This document shows, one piece after another, positions 25,064 to 34,773 of a stretch of DNA of 64,000 nt. Below the pieces are notes generated by a model. It was not told the origin of the DNA and searched no databases. It was given only the letters and a program-made list of their open reading frames with translations. The stretch lies in contig NZ_JAKGGD010000001.1 in NCBI RefSeq assembly GCF_021556615.1, positions 62,001 through 126,000 of the forward strand, written 5' to 3'. A program made the position numbers and the translations under genes. The DNA comes from Paracoccus salsus (GTDB lineage Bacteria > Pseudomonadota > Alphaproteobacteria > Rhodobacterales > Rhodobacteraceae). Each line of letters opens with the position of its first letter. Position 1 is the first letter of the stretch.

Positions 25064-25846
25064 TCAGCCCTGCCAGGCGGGCTTGCGCTTGTCAAAGAAT
25101 GCCGCGATGCCCTCGGGTGCCTCGGACCCCTCCCATGCGGCCACCAGCCGGTCGATGCTGTCCTCGATCGTCGCCTGATCGATGCGTGGACCAAGCGCGC
25201 GGCATTGCGCCTTGGCTGCGGCGATCGCACCGGGCGCGGCCAGCAGGAACGGTGCAACCTCGTCTTCGACAGCCCGGTCGAGGTCTGCGGGCGGCACCGC
25301 GCGCGCGGCAAGATTCAGCGTCACCGCCTCCTCCGCGCCGAAGATGCGGGCCGAGAAGAAGACCCGTCTTGCCTTGTCCTCGCCCATCCGGGCCAGGACA
25401 TAGGGGCCGATCGTGGCGGGAATCAGGCCCAGCCTGACCTCGGTCAGGCCGAATTTCGCTTCGCGCGACGCGATCGCGATGTCGCAGACCGACATCATGC
25501 CGACGCCGCCGCCGAAGGCATTGCCGTGGACCCGCGCGATCAGCGGCTTGGGCAAGGTGTTCAGGGCCGAAAGCATGCCGGCCAGCAGGCGCGCACCCGC
25601 GCGACGGGTTTCGGCGTCGACCCCCATCTGTGCCTTCATCCAGCCCAGATCGCCACCGGCGCAGAAACTGGCCCCCTCGCCCGCCAGCACGACGACGCGG
25701 ACGCCGGAATCGGCGCCAAGCCTGCCTGCCGCCTCGGTCAGTTCCTCCATCATCTTCTGCGACAGGGCGTTGTGCTTGTCGGGCCGGGCCAGCCACAGCA
25801 TGGCCACGCCGCGTGCGTCGGTCTTGATCCGGATCGTCTCAGCCAT
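25064..25846 (-). CDS. liuC: Methylglutaconyl-CoA hydratase / enoyl-CoA hydratase family
   Basis: The 260-residue crotonase-fold protein has ARPDKHNALSQKMMEEL (about 20-36), an oxyanion-hole loop GEGASFCAGGDLGWMK (about 55-70) and HGNAFGGGVGMMSVCDIAIA (about 106-125), followed by FGLTEVRLGLIPATIGPYV. The position after hmgL in a leucine cluster makes 3-methylglutaconyl-CoA hydratase the best assignment; the fold alone would only give enoyl-CoA hydratase. The start at 25846 has GGGAGGAAG upstream and overlaps the hmgL stop by 8 bp. Confidence 0.88.
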   Translation of the reverse strand: MAETIRIKTDARGVAMLWLARPDKHNALSQKMMEELTEAAGRLGADSGVRVVVLAGEGASFCAGGDLGWMKAQMGVDAETRRAGARLLAGMLSALNTLPKPLIARVHGNAFGGGVGMMSVCDIAIASREAKFGLTEVRLGLIPATIGPYVLARMGEDKARRVFFSARIFGAEEAVTLNLAARAVPPADLDRAVEDEVAPFLLAAPGAIAAAKAQCRALGPRIDQATIEDSIDRLVAAWEGSEAPEGIAAFFDKRKPAWQG

Positions 25847-26702
25847 CTGCTTCCTCCCGCATGGCGCGCGCCATTCCGGCCGCCCTGTCGATGATCGTCT
25901 GGTCCAGCCCGACCTCGTGGCCGCGGCGGGACAGATATGCAGCGACCTTTTCGGTCGCGACATTCCCCTTGGCACCGGGCGCATAAGGGCACCCGCCCAG
26001 GCCGCCGACCGCCGCGTCGAAAACGCGCAGGCCACGCGACAGGCTGGCATCGATATTGTCCAGCGCCCGTCCCGCGGTGTCGTGATAATGGCCGGCCAGC
26101 CGCGTCGCCGGCACCTCGTCCAGGACCGCCGACAGCATCGCATCGATCGTCTCGGGCCGGCCCTGGCCGATCGTGTCGCCCAGACTGATCTCGTAGCAGC
26201 CCATGTCGCGAAGCGCCGCCACGACGCGGGCGACATTCGCCGGCGGCGTCGGGCCGTCGAAGGGGCAGTCGGTCACCACGCTGACATAGCCGCGCACCGG
26301 GATGCCATCGGCCCGCGCCGCCGCCACCACCGGCAGAAACCGCGCGAGAGTTTCGTCGATGGTCGCGTTGAGGTTGGCCTTGCTGAAACCTTCCGAGGCG
26401 CTTGCGAAGATCGCGACCTCGTCGGCCCGCGCCGCCCGGGCCGCCTCGTAGCCCTTGATGTTGGGGGTCAGCGCCGCGTAGCGGACGCCCGGCACGCGGG
26501 CGATCCCGGCCATCACCTCGGCGGCGTCGGCCATCTGCGGCACCCATTTCGGGCTGACGAAGCTGGTCACCTCGATGCGCCTGAACCCGGCCTGGGACAA
26601 CAGGTCGACAAGCGCGATCTTTTCGCGCGCGGGGATCAGGCGGCGTTCGTTCTGCAGCCCGTCGCGCGGGCCCATCTCGAATATCTCGACCGCATCAGGC
26701 AT
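25839..26702 (-). CDS. liuE: Hydroxymethylglutaryl-CoA lyase
   Basis: The 287-residue protein is a TIM-barrel HMG-CoA lyase: EMGPRDGLQNE (about 9-19) with the metal/catalytic Arg-Asp, VTSFVSPKWVPQMADA (about 45-60), and a C-terminal GGLGGCPYAPGAKGNVATE with the catalytic Cys. It cleaves HMG-CoA to acetoacetate and acetyl-CoA, the last step of leucine breakdown. The start at 26702 overlaps the glutathione transferase stop by 8 bp. Gene order and overlaps show one operon with mccA, GST and liuC. Confidence 0.95.
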   Translation of the reverse strand: MPDAVEIFEMGPRDGLQNERRLIPAREKIALVDLLSQAGFRRIEVTSFVSPKWVPQMADAAEVMAGIARVPGVRYAALTPNIKGYEAARAARADEVAIFASASEGFSKANLNATIDETLARFLPVVAAARADGIPVRGYVSVVTDCPFDGPTPPANVARVVAALRDMGCYEISLGDTIGQGRPETIDAMLSAVLDEVPATRLAGHYHDTAGRALDNIDASLSRGLRVFDAAVGGLGGCPYAPGAKGNVATEKVAAYLSRRGHEVGLDQTIIDRAAGMARAMREEADG

Positions 26703-27348
26703 CGGGAACCTCATAGAAATCGCGCGCATAGATGCTGTCTTCGCCGGCCCGCGCAAGCGCCCGTCGATAGGCCGGTCGCGCCGTCATCCGCTGGCGATAG
26801 GCCGACAGCGCCGGATACGGGTCGGCAGGCAGAAAGCGAAACAGCGCGTCGATGTTGAACCCCAGCATGCAGTCCGCAGCCGAAAAACCCGAATCCAGCA
26901 GACTTGGCCGCTCGGCCAGCCGTTCCTCCAGCGCCCGCGCGGTAACGGCCAGCCGCCTCGTGTCCAGCCGCATCAGCGCGGGCGAGCGGGCGCTTTCCGG
27001 GCGCAGGAAGATATGCTGGATGTTCAGCGCCTGCAGGATGTTGGCCTGGGTCTCGGCAAAGCTGACCCACTCCAGGAACGCCGCGCGCTCGGACGTCCCC
27101 TGTCCCGGCGCCAGTCGCCCCTCGCGCTCTGTCAGATACTGCACGATCGCGCCGGACTCGAAGATCGCCTGCCCGTCGATCTCGAGTGCCGGCACGCGCC
27201 CGGCCGGCGACAGGGCACGAAACTCGGGGCTGCGCAGCGAACCGTCGGTCAGCGACCAGACGCGCAGGTCGCATGCCAGGCCCAGCTCCTCGAGAAGCCA
27301 AAGCACGCGCAGCGACCGGGAACCGGGCACATGGTGCAGGCGGATCAT
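26695..27348 (-). CDS. Glutathione S-transferase family protein inside the leucine operon
   Basis: The 217-residue protein has the GST layout: a thioredoxin-like N-terminal domain with VPGSRSLRVLWLLEELGL (about 7-24), GRVPALEIDG with the cis-Pro (about 50-59) and FESGAIVQYLTE (about 63-74), followed by an all-helical domain. The Ser of PGSRS is a likely glutathione-activating residue. It is joined by overlaps to mccA (ATGA at 27348) and hmgL (8 bp), so it is co-expressed with leucine degradation. A role in that pathway is not established; it might protect against reactive enoyl-CoA intermediates. Confidence 0.88.
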   Translation of the reverse strand: MIRLHHVPGSRSLRVLWLLEELGLACDLRVWSLTDGSLRSPEFRALSPAGRVPALEIDGQAIFESGAIVQYLTEREGRLAPGQGTSERAAFLEWVSFAETQANILQALNIQHIFLRPESARSPALMRLDTRRLAVTARALEERLAERPSLLDSGFSAADCMLGFNIDALFRFLPADPYPALSAYRQRMTARPAYRRALARAGEDSIYARDFYEVPDA

Positions 27349-29273
27349 TCCGCCTCCTCCTCCTCAAGCCGGATCAGCGGCGCGCCGGCCTCGACCTGAT
27401 CGCCGGCGGCTGCAAGCACCTCGGCCACGACGCCATCGCGGTTGGCGGTCAGGCTGTGTTCCATCTTCATCGCCTCCAGCACGGCAAGACGGTCGCCGGC
27501 CCTGACCGGCTGCCCGGCCTTCACATGGACCGATTTGACCAGCCCGGGCATCGGCGACAGCGTCAAGGCCGCGCCGCCCGATTCCGCCTCCCGCGCCAGC
27601 GGGTCAAGAGGGACCAGTTGCACGGTCCGCCCGCCAAAGACACTGACCCCGGCATCATGGGTGACGATCCGGTTGCGGCGCAGCGTGTCATCGACCCACC
27701 AGCGATCGCCCTGCCAGCGCACCTCGTGCGCCTGACCCTCCAGCGTGACCCGCGCGGCACCCGGGCCAAGCACTTCCAGCAGCGCCTCGCCGCCGTCCCA
27801 GGCGATGGTCCGGCGCAGCGGTTGCCACAAGGTCGCGCCGCCGCGGACCGAAGGGTCTGCCAGCCCCGCCAACCCGATCACCGCCAGGGCGCGGGCGCGC
27901 GGGTCCGGACCGGATGCCGCCAGCAACGCCTCGAGGTCGCGAGCGATCAGCCCGGTATCGACCTCGCCCTTGCGGAACCCCTCGTGACGGGTCAACGCGA
28001 TCAGGAAATCGAGATTGGTGACCGATCCCGCCACCTCGGTGTCGACCAGAGCCGATTCCAGTGCGCGCAGCGCGACGGCCCGGGTCGGGCCATGCGTCAC
28101 GACCTTGGCGATCATCGGGTCATACCAGGGGCTGATCGCGTCGCCCTGCCGGACGCCGGTCTCGATCCGGGCCCCCTCGGGGAAGCGCAGATGCGCCAGC
28201 CGACCGGTCGCGGGCAGAAAGCCTGCCGGCACATCCTCGGCGTAAAGCCGCGCCTCGAAGGCGTGACCCGTTATGCGCAACTCCTCCTGCCTGGCCGGCA
28301 GCGGCTCGCCGCTGGCGACGCGCAATTGCCACTCGACCAGGTCGATGCCTGTGATGGCCTCGGTGACCGGGTGTTCGACCTGAAGACGGGTGTTCATCTC
28401 CATGAACCAGAAGCCGTCCGCCCGCAGCCCGTCGCTGCCGTCGACGATGAATTCGATCGTGCCGGCGCCCTTGTAGCCGATCGCCTCTGCGGCGCGCGTG
28501 GCTGCCGCCCCCATCACCTTGCGGATCTCGGCGGTCATGCCCGGTGCCGGCGCTTCCTCGATCACCTTCTGATGGCGTCGCTGCAGCGAACAGTCGCGCT
28601 CGAACAGATGCACGGCGCGATGGCCGTCACCGAAGACCTGGACCTCGATATGGCGCGGTTGCAGGATGTATTTCTCGATCAGCACATCGGGATTGCCGAA
28701 CGCCGTCCTGGCCTCGGACTGCGCCGAGTCCAGCGCATCGGCAAACGTGCCCGGTTCGTCCACCCGGCGCATGCCCTTGCCGCCGCCGCCGGCCACCGCC
28801 TTGATCAGAACCGGATAGCCGATCTCTGCGGCTTTATCGGCCAGGTAGGACGCGTCCTGATTGGCGCCGTGATAGCCCGGCACGACCGGCACGCCGGCCT
28901 CTTCCATCAGCGCCTTGGCGGCGTCCTTGAGGCCCATGGCGCGGATCGCCCTGGCCGAAGGACCGATGAACACCAGCCCTGCGGCTTCGACCGCCTGCAC
29001 GAAATCGGGGTTCTCGGACAGGAACCCGTAGCCTGGATGGATCGCCTGCGCCCCGGTTGCCGTGGCGGCCGCGATGATCGCGTCACCCCTGAGATAGCTT
29101 TCGGCCGGCGCCGGTCCACCCAGATGAACCGCCTCGTCGGCCATGGCGACATGGCGGGCGGCCCGGTCCGCGTCCGAGAACACGGCGACCGTCGCCACGC
29201 CCATCCGGCGGCAGCTGTCGATGACGCGGCAGGCGATCTCGCCGCGATTGGCGATCAGTATCTTGTGGAACAT
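27345..29273 (-). CDS. liuD: Methylcrotonyl-CoA carboxylase, biotin carboxylase/biotin carrier subunit
   Basis: The 642-residue subunit begins MFHKILIANRGEIACRVIDS, the universal biotin carboxylase start. It has an ATP-grasp domain with KAVAGGGGKGMR (about 155-166) and EMNTRLQVEHPVTE (about 283-296), and ends with the biotin carrier motif VLEAMKMEH whose Lys is about residue 603. Together with the beta subunit upstream it carboxylates 3-methylcrotonyl-CoA to 3-methylglutaconyl-CoA. The start is set by the conserved N terminus. Its stop overlaps the GST start. The close neighbourhood of hmgL, ivd and mccB makes methylcrotonyl-CoA more likely than propionyl- or acetyl-CoA. Confidence 0.94.
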   Translation of the reverse strand: MFHKILIANRGEIACRVIDSCRRMGVATVAVFSDADRAARHVAMADEAVHLGGPAPAESYLRGDAIIAAATATGAQAIHPGYGFLSENPDFVQAVEAAGLVFIGPSARAIRAMGLKDAAKALMEEAGVPVVPGYHGANQDASYLADKAAEIGYPVLIKAVAGGGGKGMRRVDEPGTFADALDSAQSEARTAFGNPDVLIEKYILQPRHIEVQVFGDGHRAVHLFERDCSLQRRHQKVIEEAPAPGMTAEIRKVMGAAATRAAEAIGYKGAGTIEFIVDGSDGLRADGFWFMEMNTRLQVEHPVTEAITGIDLVEWQLRVASGEPLPARQEELRITGHAFEARLYAEDVPAGFLPATGRLAHLRFPEGARIETGVRQGDAISPWYDPMIAKVVTHGPTRAVALRALESALVDTEVAGSVTNLDFLIALTRHEGFRKGEVDTGLIARDLEALLAASGPDPRARALAVIGLAGLADPSVRGGATLWQPLRRTIAWDGGEALLEVLGPGAARVTLEGQAHEVRWQGDRWWVDDTLRRNRIVTHDAGVSVFGGRTVQLVPLDPLAREAESGGAALTLSPMPGLVKSVHVKAGQPVRAGDRLAVLEAMKMEHSLTANRDGVVAEVLAAAGDQVEAGAPLIRLEEEEAE

Positions 29274-29296
29274 GGCGGCTCCTGCTTTTGGCGGAA

Positions 29297-29325
29297 CGCT
29301 TCGGGGGCTTCGCGCCCCCGGAGCG
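29297..29325. terminator. GC-rich intergenic hairpin between mccB and mccA
   Basis: CGCTTCGGGGGC, loop TTCGC, GCCCCCGGAGCG form a 12-bp stem with one G-U pair. It is followed on the plus strand by CGCGGGATATTTCGGCCAGG. I remember this kind of GGGGGCTTCGCCCCC hairpin next to a GGATATTT...GCCAAGG sequence as a frequently repeated intergenic element in Rhodobacteraceae. It may attenuate or protect the mcc transcript. No second copy was found here. Confidence 0.5.
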
Positions 29326-29571
29326 CCGCGGGATATTTCGGCCAGGGCAAAGGCATCGGCTGATGAGAAAGAGCGTCCCGACCCGGGTGCCCCAAGGCTG
29401 CGCGGCATCGATCGCCAGACGTCAGGGCAAGCGCCGACACGGGCCTGTCCCGACCATGCGGGTCGTGACCGGCACGCAGCCCTGCGGCTCGGCCCCGCGC
29501 CCACGGGCCCGGGTCGCGCCGAGCCTTCCCTGTCCATCCGTCCCAGGCGGAATCGTCCATCATGTCGCGTC

Positions 29572-31176
29572 CTACATCCTGAACACGCCGAAGCGCGTCG
29601 GCTGGATCGGTGCGTTCAGTGCGGCGCGCAGCGACAGGGCCAGAACGTCGCGAGACTTGCGCGGATCAATGATGCCATCGTCCCAGAGCCGTGCCGAGGC
29701 GTAGAGGGGATGCGACTGGCGGTCGAACATCTCGATCGTCGGCTGCTTGAATTCGGCCTCTTCCTCGGGCGACCATGACCCGCCCGCCCTCTCGATCCCG
29801 TCACGCCTGACGGTCGCCAGAACGCCCGCCGCCTGTTCGCCGCCCATCACGCTGATCCGGCTGTTCGGCCAGGTCCACAGGAAGCGCGGGCTGTAGGCGC
29901 GACCGGCCATGCCGTAATTGCCGGCGCCGAAGCTGCCGCCAACCAGCATGGTGATCTTGGGCACGCTGGTCGTGGCGACCGCCGTGACCATCTTGGCGCC
30001 GTGCCGGGCTATGCCCTCGTTCTCGTATCGGCGACCGACCATGAAGCCGGTGATGTTCTGCAGGAAAACCAGCGGCACGCCGCGCTGGCTGCACAGTTCG
30101 ATGAAATGCGCGCCCTTCTGGGCGGCCTCGGAGAACAGCACGCCGTTGTTGGCGACGATGCCGACGGGGCAGCCTTCGACATGCGCGAAGCCGGTGACAA
30201 GCGTCTCGCCGAAGCGCGACTTGAACTCGTCGAAGCGGCTGCCGTCGACAACGCGGGCGATGACCTCGCGGATGTCGTAGGGGGTGCGCAGGTCTGCGGG
30301 GACGACGCCCAGGATCTCATCGGGGTCATAGGCCGGCGGCTCGGCTGGCTGCCAGGCGACCGTGTCGGGACGCCGGCGATTCAGATTGCCGATCGCGCGG
30401 CGCGCCTGCGCCAGGGCGTGACCGTCATCCTCGGCCAGATAATCGGCCACGCCGGACAGCCTCGTATGCACGTCGCCGCCGCCAAGATCCTCGGCCGTCA
30501 CGACCTCGCCGGTCGCGGCCTTGACCAGCGGCGGACCGGCCAGGAAGATCGTGCCCTGGTCGCGCACGATGATCGTGACGTCGGACATCGCCGGCACATA
30601 GGCTCCGCCGGCCGTGCAGGACCCCATCACCACGGCGATCTGGGGGATGCCCTTCGCGCTCATCCGGGCCTGATTGAAGAAGATGCGTCCGAAATGGTCG
30701 CGGTCCGGGAAGACCTCGTCCTGGTTGGGCAGGTTCGCACCGCCGCTATCGACCAGATAGACGCAAGGCAGATGGCATTCCTCGGCGATCTCCTGGGCGC
30801 GCAGATGTTTCTTGACCGTCATCGGATAATAGGTGCCGCCCTTCACGGTGGCATCGTTGGCGATCACCATCACGTCCTGACCGTGAACGCGGCCAACCCC
30901 GGCGATCACACCGGCACCGGGGGCGGAGCCGTCATACATGCCATGCGCCGCCGTCGCCGCGATTTCCAGGAAGGGCGATCCGGGGTCCAGAAGGTTCGCG
31001 ACGCGTTCGCGCGGGGGCATCTTGCCGCGTTCGACATGGCGCTGCATCGCCTTGGCGCCGCCCCCTGCCGCGGCAGCCTCGGCGGCCTCGCGCGCGGTTG
31101 CCAGCAAGGCCAGATGCGCCTCGCGGTTGGCGCGGAAAGCGTCGGAATTGGTCAGGGCCAGGCTTTTCAGTCTCAT
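29572..31176 (-). CDS. liuB: Methylcrotonyl-CoA carboxylase, carboxyltransferase subunit
   Basis: The 534-residue protein is an acyl-CoA carboxyltransferase. It shows [20 protein letters not shown] (about 47-66), a CoA-side oxyanion region [18 protein letters not shown] (about 182-199) and the second half with [15 protein letters not shown] (about 370-384) and [16 protein letters not shown] (about 412-427). Length and motifs match MccB rather than PccB. It is separated from mccA by a ~300 bp gap with a hairpin, so the two subunits may have different transcript levels. An FNR-type box lies 66-79 bp upstream of its ATG. Confidence 0.94.
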   Translation of the reverse strand: MRLKSLALTNSDAFRANREAHLALLATAREAAEAAAAGGGAKAMQRHVERGKMPPRERVANLLDPGSPFLEIAATAAHGMYDGSAPGAGVIAGVGRVHGQDVMVIANDATVKGGTYYPMTVKKHLRAQEIAEECHLPCVYLVDSGGANLPNQDEVFPDRDHFGRIFFNQARMSAKGIPQIAVVMGSCTAGGAYVPAMSDVTIIVRDQGTIFLAGPPLVKAATGEVVTAEDLGGGDVHTRLSGVADYLAEDDGHALAQARRAIGNLNRRRPDTVAWQPAEPPAYDPDEILGVVPADLRTPYDIREVIARVVDGSRFDEFKSRFGETLVTGFAHVEGCPVGIVANNGVLFSEAAQKGAHFIELCSQRGVPLVFLQNITGFMVGRRYENEGIARHGAKMVTAVATTSVPKITMLVGGSFGAGNYGMAGRAYSPRFLWTWPNSRISVMGGEQAAGVLATVRRDGIERAGGSWSPEEEAEFKQPTIEMFDRQSHPLYASARLWDDGIIDPRKSRDVLALSLRAALNAPIQPTRFGVFRM

Positions 31177-31552
31177 GGGCGGGTCCCTTGGTTCGGCGCC
31201 GCGCGGCGTGTTGTCACAGCCGGAGAGTTCCGGCCAGTCATTTGATCTGGATCATGTTTTTCGGACCCCGTCGGGCGTAGCCGGGCCGTCGCGAACATGC
31301 GGGAAACGGCGAGGTGACGAGGCCTTGGCGCGCGGCGGGCGTCAGGATGGCGATCGCGGCGATGGTGGGGTCCCCACCGCCCGGTGGCCGGTCGCCGGCA
31401 CCCGGGATCGCCAGCCAGGGCGCTATCCGCGACCACGGCGCATCCGATGTCATGACGTCGCGAAAGGAAACGGCGTTCGGGGGAACCGTCGTGGCGCATC
31501 CCGCAAGGGGTGCGCCATTCCATTCCGCAGAGGACGTGTATCGGCATCGGTC
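31177..31552. other. Intergenic region upstream of mccB, 376 bp
   Basis: No gene is visible. Being on the 5' side of mccB and the 3' side of the LprI-like gene, it should hold the mccB promoter. It contains the FNR-type box listed separately. I see no clear terminator. Confidence 0.45.
31242..31255. promoter_or_regulatory. FNR/FnrL-type box upstream of mccB
   Basis: TTGATCTGGATCAT matches TTGAT-N4-ATCAA at nine of ten positions and lies 66-79 bp before the mccB start codon. This spacing would suit activation or repression by an FNR/CRP-superfamily regulator of the kind common in Paracoccus and Rhodobacter. Unproven. Confidence 0.5.
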
Positions 31553-32035
31553 CTACTCTCCCCACCGCATGTCGCGAAGCTGAAGGCTGCGCCATGCGGT
31601 GTGACGCAGCCGGCAATCCGCGCCCGAGATCAGCCGCATCGAGCCGCCGCCAAATTGATCATACGCGAGGCTGCAATCGGCATCGCGCATTGCGATCCAG
31701 CCGCGCTGTGCCTGCAACAGCAGCTCGGCCAGTTCGGGCGCATCAGCATGATCCGCCCGCCGCGCCATGTATTCCCGGTTCAGCAGCCTGTCCCATGCGG
31801 CGGCTTCGGCCATCAGACACTGGCTGATCGCCAAGGTCGTCTGGGGCTGTTCGTGGCTCATCTGGCAGGCATCGGCGGGCTGCCCGATACAGGCGGGATC
31901 GGTCTGGCCGCGCGGGGTGGCGTCGAAACAGGCGCTGACAGCGCCGCTGTCCAGCGGCGCCTCTTGCGCGGCAGCCATCACCGGGGCCACCAGCATGATC
32001 AGAAACATCGCCGTCACGCGCGACGTGTGTGTCAT
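31553..32035 (-). CDS. LprI-like (DUF1311) secreted protein
   Basis: The 160-residue product has a signal peptide (MFLIMLVAPVMAAAQEA) and a C-terminal DUF1311/LprI domain: ISQCLMAEAAAWDRLLNREY (about 72-91), LLLQAQRGWIAMRDADCSLA (about 106-125) and a paired Cys in GADCRLRH. The paired Cys residues suggest disulfides. Members of this family include lysozyme inhibitors, but most are uncharacterised. Its ATG overlaps the stop of the acyl-CoA synthetase (ATGA), which ties a periplasmic protein to a cytosolic leucine-pathway operon. Confidence 0.8.
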   Translation of the reverse strand: MTHTSRVTAMFLIMLVAPVMAAAQEAPLDSGAVSACFDATPRGQTDPACIGQPADACQMSHEQPQTTLAISQCLMAEAAAWDRLLNREYMARRADHADAPELAELLLQAQRGWIAMRDADCSLAYDQFGGGSMRLISGADCRLRHTAWRSLQLRDMRWGE

Positions 32036-33564
32036 TCGCCCTCCGCCAGCTTGCGCAGCTCGCGCCGCATCACCTTGCCTGTGACCGTCATCGGCAGACT
32101 GTCCAGAAACGCGATCTCGCGCGGGTAGGAATGGGCCGCCGACAGGCGTCGGGCGTGATCCTGCAATTCGGCGGCCAGATCGTCGCTGGCGACATGGCCC
32201 GCGCGCAGCACGACATAAGCCTTGACCCGTTCGGTCCGCAGCGGGTCCGGCTTGCCGATCACGCCCACCTGCGCGACGGCAGGATGCCTGAGCAGGCAAT
32301 CCTCGATCTCGGACGGGCCGATCCGGTAGCCGGCCGACGTGATGACGTCGTCGTCCCGCCCGACGAAGCGAAGATACCCATCCTCGACCACGCCGCGGTC
32401 GCCGGTCACCAGCCAGTCGCCGCGGAATTTCCGGGCCGTGTCGTCCGCGCGATTCCAGTATTCCAGCATCATGCTGCCGGCGCCGCGCCGGATGGCGATG
32501 TCGCCCTCGCCGTCGCAGGGCTGGCCGTCCCCGTCGATCACGCGCAGATCGAAGCCCGGCACCGGCTTGCCGATCGCGCCGGGGCGCGGCGGGAACATCG
32601 CCGAGGACGAACTGGCCACCATGTTGCATTCGGTCTGGCCATAGAACTCGTTGATCGTCAGGCCAAAGGCGCTGCGGCCCCAGTCCAGCATCTCGGCCCC
32701 CAGCGTCTCGCCGCCCGAGGCGACGCTGCGCAGGCCGGGGATCGTCACATCCGCCGCCTTGAGCATCTTCAGCGCGGTGGGCGGGAAGAAGATATTCCGG
32801 ATACCGCAATCCGCGATCAGCTGCGCCACGGAATCGGGATCGAATTTCGGCATCCGCGCGGCGACGACCGGCACGCCAAGTGCCAGCCCGGGCATCAGCA
32901 CATCGAAAAGCCCGCCGATCCAGGCCCAGTCGGCGGGGGTCCACAGGCAGTCGCCCGGCTGGCCCAGCAGATCGTGGCTCATCTCGACGCCCGGCAGATG
33001 GCCGGTCAGGACGCGGTGGCCATGCAGCGCCCCCTTGGGCGCGCCGGTCGTGCCCGAGGTGTAGATGATCACCGCCGGCGTTTCCGGCCCTGTCGCCCGG
33101 ATCGCGAACGCACCGGCGTCGTCCAGACCGTCCTCGGGGACGATGATCCGCAGATCCGGGAACGCGCTTAGCATCTCGCGCCCCTCGGGGTCGGCGATCA
33201 CGGTCTTCACGCCGGCATCGCGCAGGCGCAGCTCCAGCGCCTCGGGGCCGAACAGCTTGAACAGCGGAACCGATATCGCAGCCGATTTCCAGACCGCCAG
33301 ATGCGCCGCCGCCGTCCAGGCCGATTGCGTCCGCAGCACGGCCACGCGCTCGCCCTCGGCGGCGTCCAGCGTGTGGGCCAGACGGTCCGTCATCGCCGTC
33401 AGTTCCGCACAGGTCACGGGGCGCGGCTGGCCGTCATGTTCGATCAGAACGACGTCCGATCCCTCATGCGCAAGAGCCTGGCGCGCCATGTTCAGGTCGT
33501 GCGGATAGGACCAGCGAAAGCTGTCGCGCAGCGCCGCGTGATCCTGACCCTCCAACATGCGCAT
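32032..33564 (-). CDS. AMP-dependent acyl-CoA synthetase
   Basis: The 510-residue protein is an ANL-superfamily ligase with the P-loop AVIIYTSGTTGAPKGALHGH (about 164-183), the A5 motif NEFYGQTECNM (about 310-320), WLVTGDRG (about 390-397) and the C-terminal PMTVTGKVMRREL with the catalytic Lys. It activates a carboxylic acid to its CoA thioester via an acyl-AMP. Placed between isovaleryl-CoA dehydrogenase and the carboxylase, it may activate free isovalerate, methylcrotonate or acetoacetate. The start is ATG 33564; TTG 33567 and ATG 33558 are alternatives. Confidence 0.9.
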   Translation of the reverse strand: MRMLEGQDHAALRDSFRWSYPHDLNMARQALAHEGSDVVLIEHDGQPRPVTCAELTAMTDRLAHTLDAAEGERVAVLRTQSAWTAAAHLAVWKSAAISVPLFKLFGPEALELRLRDAGVKTVIADPEGREMLSAFPDLRIIVPEDGLDDAGAFAIRATGPETPAVIIYTSGTTGAPKGALHGHRVLTGHLPGVEMSHDLLGQPGDCLWTPADWAWIGGLFDVLMPGLALGVPVVAARMPKFDPDSVAQLIADCGIRNIFFPPTALKMLKAADVTIPGLRSVASGGETLGAEMLDWGRSAFGLTINEFYGQTECNMVASSSSAMFPPRPGAIGKPVPGFDLRVIDGDGQPCDGEGDIAIRRGAGSMMLEYWNRADDTARKFRGDWLVTGDRGVVEDGYLRFVGRDDDVITSAGYRIGPSEIEDCLLRHPAVAQVGVIGKPDPLRTERVKAYVVLRAGHVASDDLAAELQDHARRLSAAHSYPREIAFLDSLPMTVTGKVMRRELRKLAEGE

Positions 33565-33589
33565 CAATCGCCCCCCGCGACGGTCCGCA

Positions 33590-34750
33590 TCAGACCAGTT
33601 CCATCAACTCTCGGCCGATCAGCATGCGGCGAATCTCGCTGGTGCCGGCGCCGATCTCCATCAGCTTGGCGTCACGGAACAGCCGGCTGACGGTGCTGTC
33701 GTTCAGGAAGCCCGCGCCGCCAAGCGCCTGCACGGCCTGGTGCGCCTGCACCATCGCCTGTTCGCTGGCGTAAAGCACCGCGCCCGCCGCATCCTGCCGC
33801 GTGACCTTGCCGGTGTCGCAGGCCCGCGCCACCTCGTAGACATAGGCCCGTGCGGTGTTCAGCGCGACATACATGTCGGCGATCTTGCCCTGCATCAACT
33901 GGAACGACCCGATCGGCTTGCCGAACTGCTTGCGGTCGCGAAGATAGGGCAGCACCTCGTCCAGGCAGGCGGCCATGATGCCGGTGCCGATGCCCGAAAG
34001 CACGAGGCGCTCATAATCCAGGCCCGACATCAGCACGCGGACGCCCCGGCCTTCCTCGCCCAGCACATTCTCGAACGGGATCTCGCAATTCTCGAAGATC
34101 AGCTCGCCCGTGTTCGAGCCGCGCATCCCCAGCTTGTCGAAATGCGGCGACGTCGAGAAGCCGGCCATGCCGCGCTCGACGATGAACGCGGTGATGCCCT
34201 TGCTGCCCGCTTCGGGGTCGGTCTTGGCGTAGACCACCAGCGTGTGCGCATCCGGAGCGTTGGTGATCCAGTACTTGTTGCCGTTCAGAACGAAACGGTC
34301 GTTCTTCTTCTCGGCCCGAAGCTTCATCGAGACGACATCGCTGCCGGCCCCTTCCTCGGACATGGCAAGGGCCCCGACCGCCTTGCCGCTGCACAGGTCC
34401 GGCAGGTATTTCGCGCGCTGTGCGTCGGTGCCGTTCAGCTTGATCTGGTTCACGCACAGATTCGAGTGCGCACCATAGGACAGGCTGACGCTGGCCGAGG
34501 CGCGGGCCAGTTCCTCGATCGCGACGACATGGGCCAGATAGCCCATGCCGGCGCCGCCGAACTCCTCGGGGACGGTAATGCCCAGCAGGCCCAGCTCGCC
34601 CATCTCGGACCACAATTCATTGGGAAATTCGTTGTCGCGATCCACCGCCGCCGCCAGCGGCTTGAGCCGCTCTTGCGCCCAACGATGCACCATGTCGCGA
34701 AGGGCGTTCACATCCTCGCCCAGTTCGAACTGCATGCCCTGCGTGAACAT
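33590..34750 (-). CDS. liuA: Isovaleryl-CoA dehydrogenase
   Basis: The 386-residue acyl-CoA dehydrogenase has [18 protein letters not shown] (about 130-147), [19 protein letters not shown] (about 156-174) and a C-terminal [20 protein letters not shown] region (about 341-360). The segment [17 protein letters not shown] (about 241-257), with the Glu shifted relative to straight-chain enzymes, is the isovaleryl-CoA dehydrogenase pattern. It oxidises isovaleryl-CoA to 3-methylcrotonyl-CoA, passing electrons to ETF. The start is ATG 34750, with GGGAGGGGG upstream. A palindrome of TetR type lies just upstream, and this is the first gene of the cluster. Confidence 0.95.
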   Translation of the reverse strand: MFTQGMQFELGEDVNALRDMVHRWAQERLKPLAAAVDRDNEFPNELWSEMGELGLLGITVPEEFGGAGMGYLAHVVAIEELARASASVSLSYGAHSNLCVNQIKLNGTDAQRAKYLPDLCSGKAVGALAMSEEGAGSDVVSMKLRAEKKNDRFVLNGNKYWITNAPDAHTLVVYAKTDPEAGSKGITAFIVERGMAGFSTSPHFDKLGMRGSNTGELIFENCEIPFENVLGEEGRGVRVLMSGLDYERLVLSGIGTGIMAACLDEVLPYLRDRKQFGKPIGSFQLMQGKIADMYVALNTARAYVYEVARACDTGKVTRQDAAGAVLYASEQAMVQAHQAVQALGGAGFLNDSTVSRLFRDAKLMEIGAGTSEIRRMLIGRELMELV

Positions 34751-34773
34751 CGACAAACCCCCTCCCGGTTTAT

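Noticed and set aside
27186..29363. A 725-codon open frame antisense to the biotin carboxylase gene
   Set aside because: The minus-strand product shows the biotin carboxylase and biotin carrier motifs across its whole length; the antisense frame shows none.
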